A DNA stretch of 64,000 nt from NCBI GenBank assembly GCA_000316135.1, contig JH993806.1:17664-81663 (forward strand), given 5' to 3'. Each line of letters begins with the position of its first letter. Within the stretch, counting starts at the first letter, position 1. A program made the position numbers and the translations under genes. Shown here piece by piece: positions 16,045 to 26,769 of this stretch. Under the pieces are notes generated by a model that saw only the letters and a program-made list of their open reading frames with translations, had not been told where the DNA came from and made no database searches. The DNA comes from Trachipleistophora hominis (Eukaryota > Microsporidia > Pleistophoridae).

Positions 16045-16773
16045 TTACACAAAGAAAAAATAAGCATATACTGGTCCTAATCGTTCGGAAACACTACCAA
16101 CAACACTTTCTACCCACAAAATAGACCATTTAAGACAAACTTCTTTCAATTTTTCATAAAGCTGCGTATCTACAAAAACAACGCCCTTCGATTTAACCAA
16201 TGCCATTTCACCAAATAATTCATTAACATAAGAAACGATGGCACCGCATTGTTGATCAAATAGGGTTATATCATCAGACAAAGATACAAATAGAGAGTCG
16301 TTGGAAATCGGAACTATCATTTCATATAATTTTGTAAAACGTTTGACAATTTCTATTATTATATCTAAATCAAGCTGTACTTTGTCATCTTCTATTATCA
16401 TTATGCTTTTATACCAATGGTTTCGCCATACATTTTCATGGTCCGCAATGAATACATAAAGCGCGTTGTACAGTTCAGTATGCGTAATTTTGGTTTCTTT
16501 AATCAAAAATTGTTGAGTTCTGCAATTTTTACATGCGTTCACAATTGTATTAAAATTCTCTAACGCTTTTTGTATTCCCTGTGCAATGAGATGAAGATGC
16601 ATATATATCAATCTTACATATAACCTCAATTCATCTTTCTCGTCATTGTATAATGGCTTAACCGTCAAAATATGTCTTGTACGTACCCGTTCTTTACCTG
16701 TGCTTATATCAACACCTCCATCAGCCAGCTGTATTAGCAGGCTTAGAAGTAAAATGCTAGTGAAAATATGCAT
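16045..16773 (-). CDS. hypothetical secreted protein
   Basis: 242 residues. MHIFTSILLLSLLIQLADG is a clear signal peptide. The mature part is mainly helical with no further clear membrane segment and few cysteines (CKNC near 82-85, one near 176, one near 214). It ends in an unusual aromatic, hydrophobic tail (VYAYFFFV). No domain was recognised. A TATA-like GATAAAAAGG sits 6-15 bases upstream of the ATG (16779-16788), with no ACCC motif. Secretion is inferred only from the leader. Confidence 0.7.
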   Translation of the reverse strand: MHIFTSILLLSLLIQLADGGVDISTGKERVRTRHILTVKPLYNDEKDELRLYVRLIYMHLHLIAQGIQKALENFNTIVNACKNCRTQQFLIKETKITHTELYNALYVFIADHENVWRNHWYKSIMIIEDDKVQLDLDIIIEIVKRFTKLYEMIVPISNDSLFVSLSDDITLFDQQCGAIVSYVNELFGEMALVKSKGVVFVDTQLYEKLKEVCLKWSILWVESVVGSVSERLGPVYAYFFFV

Positions 16774-17112
16774 AGCTTCCTTTTTATCGCTCTATTTAGA
16801 CTTTTCAGTGCGATTAAAATGTTTTGGATGGATTTTTTCAAGTCAACATGATAAAGAGCAGTGATGAGGATTAATGGTTGATTGATATTAAAGAATATTC
16901 TGTAATTGATTTGTATAAATAACCTTTATTAGTACGAATAATTTACGTTACTATAGTTTGGTGCAGGAAACAAAGATAATGGTACGATTTAGAGCGTTTT
17001 TTTCTCATAAATGGCAATAAAATACAATAAAACGTTATATCGTAATTTAAGAACAGTGTTTATGAAGAATTATGACGAGATCATTTCCTATAGATAATTT
17101 TTTTGAAGATAG

Positions 17113-17180
17113 ACTTTCATGTTACGACATAATGGTTGCAAGATAAACTTTCATGTTACGACATAATGGTTGCAAGAATA
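17113..17180. repeat. 34-bp tandem duplication
   Basis: ACTTTCATGTTACGACATAA and the following 14 bases are repeated exactly once in tandem (17113-17146 and 17147-17180). Confidence 0.9.
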
Positions 17181-18607
17181 TTATTTTTCTGAAGGCTTGT
17201 TATATACGCTAAGTATTACCTGTAAATTTACGATTATGTTCTCATTAAGATGTCGTTCACTTAAATCAGCTTTAATAATTTATATTGGTTCTATTATAAA
17301 TATTACAGCTGTAACTTTTGTCTTATTCCGCTGTTTACTTTGTATACGGATGTATTTTTTTCTGAAACTTGGATAATGCAAATTTTAACGATACAAACCA
17401 TCAAATATATTAAACTAAAGTTATAAAATGTTGGTTATGGTTACCGCTCCATTAATTAAAAGTCACTAAATCTACATTCAAAGAGTTTTCGTATTCCAAA
17501 TGGTCAATCAACATTTCATTGCACACATAATTTAAATTTAATTCATTGTGTTTCCAATAAACCGAAGCACTCAACAGTAAAAAATTGGCTTTATTTAAGC
17601 AGATAAATATGATCAAATTCATTTAACGTCGAATGGCCATATGGAAACAGTGTTCACGTGCAACTTTTCTTAGCTTGTCTTAAATATATCATCCTATATG
17701 TTTTTTGCTAACATTAAGAATACAACTTCTGTGTTAGAATCATTACTACATGATGTTCTGTGATTTAAGTTGTCGCGAATAAGCCAAACATTCAGATGAA
17801 ATTTTATACTTATGGAAATATTCTACTCTTGGTGTGATTGACTTTCTCTTATTTTGTTATGATGATAGTTCAAATTATCTTCTGTAGGCACTACGCAATA
17901 TATCAACAATAATTGCTGTGCTTTGACTGCAGAGTTACGTTGACATTCCATGTTGAACTGGTAATTTATACATAGTTCTACTATTAATATGAACATCTGT
18001 TGATTTATTTTATTTCTTGGGCATTTAGTGTTGATCACAAGATCAAACCACATTTTCGGTGAGAAATATGTCCATAATAACTATCATCAGAAAATACACC
18101 GCAATTTTATTTTGCTAAATATTATGTCAATGGACTTTTCGGCGTTTTGTACTGTAGAAAACAACCTGTACGCTGATTGGTTGATTTAAGAAAAATTTTT
18201 ATCGCTTCCTAAAACAGAAAAATCTTCTACATGGCGTGTTATAGATAAAACGTAAGACTGATCTGTTATAAGGCCCGATAATTGATTGATATATACCTTA
18301 AAATAAAAAATTAAAAAGTTTTGTTGAGTTTTCCTTTTAAATAGGTTAGCTATTAAATGTTTTTTAGAAAACCATGGCTATTCTTACAATTTCCTCAAAA
18401 ATATATTAATTTTTGATGTGTTACCATCTTTAATATGTTGCTTTAGTTATGAGAATGGAATGTAACAAAAATAAATACTGGAAAACGTCAATATTAACTA
18501 GATTTATGTCATAGAGATGTTACCATTCCACAAAATGTACGTAAAACGATATTATTATAGATCAAAAATAGTTTACATTGATCGCGAGGACAACGAAAAA
18601 AGGGCTA

Positions 18608-18704
18608 TTCTTTGACCAAGAGCATGTTTATTTGTTTACTTCGCTACTTCCTATATGCTCTTTGATCCGCTGAGGTTGACTATAGGCATCAGCCTTTGGT
18701 TCAT
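18608..18704 (-). repeat. Family A element, diverged copy
   Basis: On the minus strand: ATGAACCAAAGGCTGATGCC, then CTCAGCGGATCAAAGAGC, then the AT-rich body with AAATAAACATGCTC. The first hairpin is preserved as GGC-TGAT-GCC. Confidence 0.65.
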
Positions 18705-19340
18705 TTGTTCAACAAAACGAAAAAGCTGTTTGAACAGAATAACTTCCATCAGATTGAAACTTGAAATTTAATATAGTATAACAACGGATCTCGTTTGATT
18801 TTTCTAGCCTAGTTTTATTCTAGTATTTAAATTATACGTACTTAAAATTATAACCTTTTTACAACAATAATTATGTTGATTTGGTATTTAATGCTAGCAT
18901 TGCTTTTAAGATTTCTTCGCTGATCATTATTTTCGCCATTTTTTTAACTTTGCCCGAAAAGTTTTGATTTTTAAAAATGGATTTACAAAAGAATTTTTAG
19001 CCTTAGTTTTGACTAATGAATAACAACAAATAAAAACATGTAATTTGGTCTATTTTAGTGTAATTACCAATGTGTCTATTCGTAATCATCCCTTTGGGCT
19101 AATATTTCGTTGAATTGTCAAAAGTTACATTGAATATTTAAATGCAACCGGAAAACTAATTGGTTAACCTAAAGAAATAATAACTAAACTTTTGTGAAAG
19201 TTAAAATATTAGTCTTAAATCTTAACAGAAATAAAAAAATACTATTCTGTTCTACAGCCCGCCTTTTCAAGATGTTCTTAGCAACGTTTTACTAACCATA
19301 TACGAAAAAAAATAATAAAGAGCTATTTTTCTATTTTGCT

Positions 19341-19420
19341 GAAAAGCACAGCCAGAAGAGCATGTTTGATTAGATAATAAATACAAATGAGATAATTAAA
19401 CTAACTTTTAATTAAAAAAA
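19341..19420 (+). repeat. Family A element, 5'-truncated copy
   Basis: Starts within the core at CAGCCAGAAGAGCATGTTTG and continues through GAGATAATTAAACTAACTTT to an A-run at about 19414-19420. Confidence 0.65.
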
Positions 19421-20391
19421 TGCTGAAAAACACAAGCTTTAAAGAAACAACGACAAATAATAATAAAAAAGTAATTCAAATAGAAAATCGGTATTTCAAA
19501 AAAGTTACCTCGTTTGTATTTCGCTTTATCAACAAATTTAATAGATACCATTTTCATATAAAATTAATTTCTTAGTATTATAGGATAAAAATGATATATT
19601 CACTCTATCTCAATTACTGTAAGTATGTTGGATTTTATTTGAATAAATAGAAAATAAAAATATAAAAGTTACACAAACTAATGGTTAAAGCTGTCCCGGG
19701 ACGTGAAATTTACAAATACATATCGAGCACACATGCTGTTTATAGCGATGATAATAGCACTTAATTAGAAGGTTATTATGTGAAAGTTATAATCAATTGT
19801 GATATAAAATGTATTTGTAATATTTTTGAATTCTCGGACAGGTTATAGATTATGTATATGTTTTTAAATTATGAATTACGTTTCTCTAGCTATTTTTGGT
19901 ATGTTTTAATAGTTGGAATGACCAATAAATTATCAGTGATTCAGAGTGCAAAGATATCTGTCGGCTGTTTAATTCTATAAATAATACACTATATGTTTGT
20001 TTCTGTTTCGCATTCTAGTTAGTAAGCTTGTTATAAAAGCTGCGGTTAAAGTTTACAGATGATATCAACTATTTGAAGTTTGTTATTTATGTTGTGATTA
20101 AACATCTTATTGTATTTATTCGGGTGTATTTACTACACCTGTGTTATTTTGCACAGAAATTGAAGAATTTTTAAAATATTGTAGAGATAAAAAACAATAA
20201 AGAATGAGATGTTTTAAACATATATGAAAACTAATACTCCAGATCATACTCATTTTGGATGAGTGATGTTTTTACCTCGTTGTAATGAATGACTAGAAAA
20301 AGATAGTTCATATTGTTTAAGATTAGTACTGAAGTACAATATTTAATACTTCATTTTCATAAAAATTTGTAATCATGAATGAATATTTGTT

Positions 20392-20500
20392 CCATAAACC
20401 AAAGGCCGGTGACCATGGTCGATCCCTGCGGACCAAAAGAGCGTATTTGATTAAGTAATCTGTGAAGGAGATAATTAAACCGACTTTCAGTAAAAAAAAC
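20392..20500 (+). repeat. Family A element, full-length copy
   Basis: CATAAACCAAAGGCCGGTGA through the GGACCAAAAGAG core, GAGATAATTAAACCGACTTT and a terminal run of eight A. Confidence 0.8.
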
Positions 20501-20924
20501 TTCTATGCTACTTGTATGGCAGATTACAACAAAATGTTCCACTTATAAATGCAAATATTTAATACAGATAAATTACCAAATCGATCTACGATACAAAACA
20601 CATAATACGTGGTAAACAGCACTAAAAACCGGCAACCCAGTAACAATGCTATGTATAAAATAAATGTTTTGATCCACAAGCATTACCAAACATGCTCTAT
20701 GTGATAAAATATTACAATCTTTTTATCAGACCAGTGATTAAAAGAAAAACTTACCATCCATTCTTAAATTTTACTGGTGTGTGATTTACAATTATTGATA
20801 CGATATGATAAAATGAGTGTGTGTACGTGTTAATAACGTATCGTTGAATGAAATTAGCACAACGTTATTTCCTCTCTTTCCGATCGCTAAATAAAAAATA
20901 ATTGTTTGACGTGCTCACTTTGGA

Positions 20925-21420
20925 TATAAATCGTAATGATCAACAAGAATGGTGAGAATTGTGCTATGTTATCCGCCTTAAGACATAACCTCATACCAGG
21001 CCGGGTTTTGTTGCCGTTGGCAGGACATATTCTTCAAATAAACTGGTAGTTACAACCAGCACAACAAAAAAGTTAAAATGATAGTAAACCACACTGTCAT
21101 GATTCGCATACGGTAACTAATTGCAACATTATCATCAGTACTCGCATGTACTGCATTCAAAAACACGTATATTATGATTACCATGAAGCTCTAAGTTGTG
21201 ATAATTGTTGCATTGTCTATGTAAGGCGTGAGTCTGACCTACACGTTTTTCTACGCGGAGATACGAAACGGGACAGGTAACGAATAGTTGATCATGAGAA
21301 TGTTGGCAACATGAAAGAGTTACTCTGTCAGAAAAGACCATAGTAAGCGTGAAATGATAGAATGCATGTTGAGTGTTTATCAAAATATTGATAGAAGAGA
21401 AAGTCACGATAGTGTGCTGA
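20925..21420 (-). pseudogene. Tc1/mariner-like transposase relic
   Basis: On the minus strand a frame of 68 residues from ATG 21341 contains MVFSDRVTL, like the (V/L)FSDE catalytic-aspartate block of Tc1/mariner (IS630) transposases. About 50 residues later it has LELHGNHNIRVFEC, like the family's HGGGSVMVWGC block. Further downstream (lower coordinates, about 20940-21040) another frame reads EEYVLPTATKP...GYVLRRIT, then HNSHH, in the position of the usual LLP...FQQDNAPxH block with its second aspartate. Stop codons lie between and inside the blocks and the second aspartate is not preserved. Spacing and order of the three blocks fit one decayed transposase. Terminal inverted repeats were not found. 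Identification is by motif reading only. Confidence 0.45.
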
Positions 21421-22540
21421 CAGGAATGTCACAGAATAAAGAAAATGTGGACAAAAAAACGTAACAAAGAAAGACTGAAAGAGGCTCTGACTTTAAACTA
21501 GAAAAAAAGCAGAAAGCATTTATTTTCGATGAATGCTGCGTTCGCAATTTACAACGTATTTGATGCGTAAGCATATGATTATGATTGTTTTGGAGAGTTG
21601 TATCGTAGATAGTTTACATTCTAACTAAAGATTTTTTGATAATTCTTGTAGCAAATTTTATGGCAAATCGGGATACGCCATTCCATAACATTCTTAGGAA
21701 ACTGTTTCCTATGGTGCATTTCCTAGCACATGAACAGTGTGATTATCCGTATATGTATAACTATACGGAATTGAGTTGTTAACTCATTATGACTGAAGTT
21801 TTGCTGAGCTTGAGCCTTCTTTCATCATTAGAGGCGTATAACAGGTTCTTTCATTAAATAACAACTTTTACGAAATGTTCAGCGGTCATAGCATCAATAA
21901 AGCAATAAAAACATTGTTTTTATACTTAAACACGCCCGTTTTTTATATTTTGCTTGTCGTTCTTTTTGATTATTGCTCATAACATTTGTTTAGTGTTTAA
22001 GAATAATCCTATACCCGCGAGTAAAACAATTATCCTATTCGCCATGCCACACTACTATCAGTAACGTACATTAGCAGATTAATCAGCCTGATTTTCATTT
22101 ATTTTAGAAAACTTTGATGCTTTAATGTGATGATGTATCACAGTAATTAGCTGTGTAAATGTGTGTAGCATTACGTGTTATTACAGCACGTTTACTGTGC
22201 TGCCTGACAAGCTGATGCCATTTATTCTTAAACATTCGAATAAAATGCTCGATTGAAAACGTTGACGTGATAATTAAAATGTCATGAAGGAAGAGTATGA
22301 AAGGATAAATAAACGCATTCTTAGTAAAGAAAGTGACTATGACGTAAAACAAATTAACAAAACACCAGTAATTATAAGAATGAACGTCCTTAATTTATAG
22401 AAAAGTATAAAATATCCTATAAAGAAATAAATGATAATAAATTTATTATAATAAGAATTAATGAGTGTGATAAAAGTATATATTGCATTTTACGTCTTAA
22501 TTACGCATATCTTACAGGACAGGCTGTCAACTATGTTATT
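21421..22540. other. Spacer
   Basis: AT-rich, no gene called. A family A tail-like fragment (GGATAAATAAACGCATTC, then TTAGTAAAGAAAG) lies at about 22290-22332. Confidence 0.5.
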
Positions 22541-22550
22541 TATATAAATT
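22541..22550 (+). promoter_or_regulatory. TATA-like element
   Basis: TATATAAATT, 20-29 bases before the ATG at 22570. Confidence 0.45.
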
Positions 22551-22569
22551 GGTGCTTTGCTGGCCGTCC

Positions 22570-22965
22570 ATGCTATCAAAGGCAGCAAAAAAACTAGGAG
22601 TTATACTTTTTACATTGTTTATATGTATAGTGGGCGTATGTATAATTATTTACTGTTTGAACGGGAGAAGCACCGGGAATAGAAATGAAAATACCGCGGA
22701 CGGGGCACACAAAGGGTCGGCCTGGAAGGCAAGTAAGGATGGGCAGAATGATACATCAGGAATGTCAAATACAGGTTTTGCAGCAAAAAGAAATGCAAAC
22801 AGAAATGACAAGCAGTCCAAAGTAAATAATAAGTTGGAAGGTGGGCGGCCTCAAAATGCTGGATTTTTAGGTTATGTGGCAAAAACTTCTATGGCATTTT
22901 ATCATACTATTTCAGCTGCAATTTCCAACTTTTTTAGTTACATTGGAAGTTTTTGGAGCCGCTAG
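22570..22965 (+). CDS. hypothetical small membrane protein
   Basis: 131 residues from the ATG at 22570 (the frame extends seven codons further only through a TTG). Residues 9-31 (LGVILFTLFICIVGVCIIIYCL) form one strong membrane segment near the N-terminus. Next comes a polar, Asn/Lys/Gly-rich stretch of ~65 residues that is probably disordered, and an aromatic C-terminus (FYHTISAAISNFFSYIGSFWSR) that could be an amphipathic or second membrane-associated helix. A signal anchor, or an uncleaved leader, is the likeliest topology. No family was recognised. GC content is above that of the flanks, which supports coding. Confidence 0.6.
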   Translation: MLSKAAKKLGVILFTLFICIVGVCIIIYCLNGRSTGNRNENTADGAHKGSAWKASKDGQNDTSGMSNTGFAAKRNANRNDKQSKVNNKLEGGRPQNAGFLGYVAKTSMAFYHTISAAISNFFSYIGSFWSR

Positions 22966-24454
22966 GTTATTAAAGTAGGTTGTGTTTGTTTAAATCGTTT
23001 CAAGTAATTAGAACCGTTAAAAATTAATAAACGGTAATCACACCGTTAAGCACAGAAACAGTTTGTTGTGCCATAAGTACTTTGCTGGCCTTTCAGGCAC
23101 TAACTGTGCGTCTTGTTGCTACGCTTGTGCTTTTGTGTCGAATTGTTGACGTGAATGTCTAATAATTCAATTTAAGCAGTCGTATTGTGACATTGAAATG
23201 TAATAAATTTAGTAAATTAAGTCTGACTTAAAAAAACTAATTAATTTACCGAACCATTGCAGAACAAACCAACGTTCCTTGCTGTGTATATTCTTATGTT
23301 CAATGAACGCGTAATTATACACAGTGGTATTACAAATAAATATTTTTTTGAAGGTCGTTCAATTAATATAAATGAGCATTTTTAGTTGGAAAATCATAAT
23401 AATAGGAGGACTTGAAAGTTGATCGCTCATTGAAGAAAATAATAAAAATTTTATTCAAAAATTTAACAATGAATATGAGATTATATGTTATTACGTAATT
23501 CCTGTGTTCTAACACACACTCAGCAATCTTTTAGGATTGATGACCAAGAAAAACATTAACGATTGCCATGAATTAATTCTTTAGCTCCTTCGCAAAAAGG
23601 CAGATGTAGGATAAATTTAAAGAAACTAAAAGATTTTTTATGAAGAAACGAATTAATTAGTAATACAACATTCACCCAACGAAAGGAAAAGATTAATCCT
23701 GTCAAATACTCACCAATCAAACCTTCTGTCTTATAAATAGAACAATGAATTAGTGATAATATTACGGGATGATATTACATTCAAAACAAAATATCGATAT
23801 AAACGTGTTAAAAGATACTTACTTAACATCAACATGAAAGTATCATTTCTGAGTAATAATGAATTAACGTTCGTTATAATAGGAGATGTATGGCAGAACA
23901 TTAACGTTCTTTAATGTTAAACTATCTTTGATGTATAATACATGTTGTCATATGCAAATACTTGACAAGTTACGAAAAGGCGTGTTTCTAATACTTAGAA
24001 TAGATGATAAGACAAATTATAACAGACCTGTTCATGAAAAGCTGCAATAAACTGTTCATTCTCTAATGCAAGCACCTAAACCGGAATCTTATAATTTTGT
24101 ACTTTCCTACAATCTTAAACAAAAAAGTAATTTTATACCACGGCCTGTCCCTCACAGGAAAAGAATTAAATAAAACAACCACTACGTAAATTAAAAGATG
24201 TTGAAAACACAGTCTAATTAATTATACGTGCCACGTATTTAAGCGGTTTAAATACAATCAGGATGTTCATTTATCTTAAGTTAAGGACCTACTTCTGCGA
24301 ATTATTGTAGTATCAAGTAGCACAGTAAACCGCCTTTATTCACGCCATGAACACGTGCCCACGTACTGCTCATACACCAAAGTATTATTATCGCCAACCT
24401 GTTCGTAAAACACCAGTGTTTATTCAATCAATCCAATAATATTAACACCACATT
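22966..24454. other. Spacer containing family B copy 3
   Basis: No gene seen. The family B repeat at 23395-23790 is the only recognised structure in this 1.5-kb gap. Confidence 0.55.
23395..23790 (+). repeat. Family B dispersed repeat, copy 3
   Basis: TTATATGTTATTACGTAATT near 23483, CACACACTCAGCAATC near 23513, AATTAATTCTTTAGC near 23572, and a decayed hairpin TTCTGTCTTATAAATAGAAC near 23723. Same order of landmarks as copies at 200 and 15360. Confidence 0.6.
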
Positions 24455-24916
24455 CTAATACATCTTCAGATCTTTGGTAAAAACGGATACTTCCGCTTTG
24501 TTCCACGGCCCTAGTCCAATCAACGTATTACTGCCCGCAGGTACCTGCGTTCTTCCCGCATCATATATCCCATTTACAAGTATTCCTCTCTCCTTAGCCA
24601 TCCGTCCAATATTTTTCATCTCTTCATAACCAGCCCTCAACACAATCTTAGCCTCCCCATTATCTACCCACTCATCAACATTGACAGCCTTTCTGAACAC
24701 TTTCGAGATGAGATGGCCTACCTGTGCGATCACCTTGCCCTTGGACATTTTTAAGTCTTTGTTTACTATGATGACGAGCACGAGATCGTTCGGCGGTGAT
24801 TTACGTATTGGACATCTTCTCAAGGCACATATAAGTTTGTATAGTAAGAATGAGATGTTGATGGACAGTAGGGTTAGGAATAACGGCTTGTAGATCGTGT
24901 CTTCGATTTGAATCAT
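24455..24916 (-). CDS. PTH2: peptidyl-tRNA hydrolase 2 with N-terminal membrane anchor
   Basis: 153 residues. Residues 42-153 match the Pth2 family, which recycles peptidyl-tRNA by hydrolysing the ester bond. Diagnostic stretches are DLVLVIIVNKDLKMSKGKVIAQVGH near 44-68, NGEAKIVLRAGYEEM near 86-100, and GILVNGIYDAGRTQVPAGSNTLIGLGPWNKAEV near 111-143. Residues 11-32 (PLFLTLLSINISFLLYKLICAL) form a membrane segment before the domain, as in metazoan PTRH2/Bit1, which sits on the mitochondrial outer membrane; here the target membrane (mitosome or ER) is unknown. CACCCCC directly precedes the ATG, and a TATA-like CCTTTATAATAC lies 19-30 bases upstream. Confidence 0.93.
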   Translation of the reverse strand: MIQIEDTIYKPLFLTLLSINISFLLYKLICALRRCPIRKSPPNDLVLVIIVNKDLKMSKGKVIAQVGHLISKVFRKAVNVDEWVDNGEAKIVLRAGYEEMKNIGRMAKERGILVNGIYDAGRTQVPAGSNTLIGLGPWNKAEVSVFTKDLKMY

Positions 24917-24934
24917 GGGGGTGGTGATTTAGGT

Positions 24935-24946
24935 GTATTATAAAGG
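24935..24946 (-). promoter_or_regulatory. TATA-like element of PTH2
   Basis: Minus strand CCTTTATAATAC, with the CCCCC motif adjoining the start codon at 24917-24921. Confidence 0.5.
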
Positions 24947-25935
24947 ATAAGGAATGAGATGGTGGTATATCAGTTAACTGGTATAAGCTTTAAGAGGGCA
25001 ATGCGTTTGTTTACCATTGTATGTTCTATTCCGCCGTCTAACCTAAGCTTGCTCCGTTGTTGCGGTTACTTCTACAACGTATTTTAATTAAAAAACTGGT
25101 CTAATCGTCATAATCAATTTATCCGGTAGATAAACACTTGGACGTATCATTTGTAGATTTAAAAATTATTTGGATGAGAGCGTGTAATGCAAGGTTAATC
25201 ACCAGATTTTTAAATAAAACTCTTTTAGTCAAAAAGGGGTGTAATGCAACTGGTGGTAAAGATTTAAGTGAAGATGCGTTTATTTATCATATTAACTCAC
25301 ATACACTCTCTGGTCTGCTGAGATTGACCATGGCCACCGGCCTTTGGTCCATGACAAAAAGTTATACAAAATGTATCCGCCGAGGAACGTGCGTTTATTT
25401 GTGGTCTACCCTGCATGGGGTTATTCAAGTAAACGTTTACATTCATTTGAGCATCTGGACGGGGACAGAACGTGTATCCCAGAGAGTACGTTTTATTAAG
25501 TTAGCCTACTTGATGAAAATGGTAGAATAAACAAAAATTGTTAATATTGTGTCTAATCTGCTGTGATCGATCATTACTACGATCTTACGATTAAAATAAA
25601 CTACTTTGTATCAGCCAATTAAAGTGTATCAGGTGCAAAGAAATAGTTTATTCGTACGAGCTGTCAAAACCTAACAATACAAATTAACAGGCATAAACGT
25701 ACAATAATGCATTCATTAAAACGTAGGTATATGATGCTATAGCATGCAATATAATACAAATAATACAAAATTTATGGAACATTAAACATCGTAGAATATA
25801 TCACAGGAAACTGCATTTTAATACAAATGCATCAACCACTCTTCAGAGATGTACCTGTGAACAACAACACTATCATTACATACCAACACTTATATGCCCA
25901 ACATAATGCTACAGCGTAATTTCGCATTGGATATC
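24947..25935. other. Spacer with family A copy
   Basis: No gene called. The 130-residue frame at 25138-25530 (plus) starts at TTG and reads through the antisense of the family A copy, so it is rejected. A family A tail-like piece (AAATAAAACTCTTTTAGTC) lies at 25212-25230. Confidence 0.55.
25258..25354 (-). repeat. Family A element, full-length copy
   Basis: Minus strand: GGACCAAAGGCCGGTGGCCA, TGGTCAATCTCAGCAGACCA, then GAGAGTGTATGTGAG and AAATAAACGCATCTTC. The second stem has changed to TCT-CAGC-AGA, keeping pairing at its tip. Confidence 0.8.
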
Positions 25936-26106
25936 CTATTCATCGCTTATCTCGTCAAACATAAACAGCCCACACTCTTCATCACTCACTACCATGCCAA
26001 TAATTTCTCTTTCATCCGTTATATACCCTTTTTCAATTTCTTTGGGATACTTCAGCTTTACGGTGCTATTCGTTACATCCGTCAAGGTTTTTCTCTTCTG
26101 CTTCAT
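25936..26106 (-). CDS. short acidic-tailed protein, unrecognised
   Basis: 56 residues (ATG 26106, TAG 25936-25938). The N-terminus is basic (MKQKRKTLTDVTNSTVKLK). The centre is YPKEIEKGYITDEREIIGMVV and the end is acidic (SDEECGLFMFDEISDE). Codon-like composition and an amphipathic charge pattern suggest a genuine small protein; the local GC content is above that of the spacers. On the opposite strand an 84-residue frame overlaps but is hydrophobic and irregular. AAGGGA lies immediately upstream of the ATG. No family was recognised. Confidence 0.5.
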   Translation of the reverse strand: MKQKRKTLTDVTNSTVKLKYPKEIEKGYITDEREIIGMVVSDEECGLFMFDEISDE

Positions 26107-26769
26107 TCCCTTACTTTGATTTCTTGGAGGGTCAAGGATGGTTGGTGAAATAAACAGACGATTGATTTGATCAGAAGAGTGTGTTTGGTTAGGTAGTGAA
26201 TATGAAGGAGATAATTAAAGAGATTTTTAATAGAAAAAGACGATTGATTTGATTGGATGATGTGCTGTGAGGTTATAATTAAACAGCGTTTAGTAAAGAA
26301 AAGTAAATGATGATCTCATTAAAATACAAAGGGTGAAACGAACATATTCTACGCGGTTACATTTCATTACGTGTTATGGTTTAAAAACAAAATGAAACTA
26401 ATGAGAATGATATAAGTACATGATAACATATTTCTTAGGTTTTTGATTAAAATTACCTTTGATCGTATACAATTTAATAAACGTACCGTTTAAACAACAT
26501 TGTTTTGTAATTAATTTCATTTTCATGTTAATTTATTACTTCTTGTCATAAGAGTGCCGATTTGTAGCCGTGTAAGGTTATTGTACAAACATTTTATTTG
26601 ATTATTCCTTATTAATTAAAATATAATTTTTGATCATTTGCCTACTACACAGTGTTAAATACTTCCTCATCACATTGCAACGTATTAAATCGTTATATTT
26701 ATAGTACACTTAACACTTGCTTGTCATTCTCTCCCTGTCAACCTGTCCTACTACAATCGCATCATTACC
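26107..26769. other. Spacer with family A tails
   Basis: Apart from the repeat at 26170-26303, nothing recognised; AT-rich. Confidence 0.5.
26170..26303 (+). repeat. Family A element, two 3' halves in tandem
   Basis: GATCAGAAGAGTGTGTTTGG...GAGATAATTAAAGAG...TAGAAAAAG, followed by a second half GATTGGATGATGTGCTGTGA...TTATAATTAAACAGCG...AAAGAAAAG. The hairpin core is missing from both. Confidence 0.7.

Larger units (their letters stand above)
16774..20924. other. Gene-poor spacer (left part of a 5.8-kb gap)
   Basis: About 4 kb of AT-rich sequence without a convincing gene. It holds a 34-bp tandem duplication (17113-17180) and family A copies at 18608-18704, 19341-19420 and 20392-20500. A 76-residue frame on minus at 17823-18053 has no protein-like features and is not called. 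Confidence 0.55.

Noticed and set aside
25138..25530. 130-residue plus-strand frame
   Set aside because: Starts at TTG and reads through the antisense of a family A copy; no protein-like pattern outside it.
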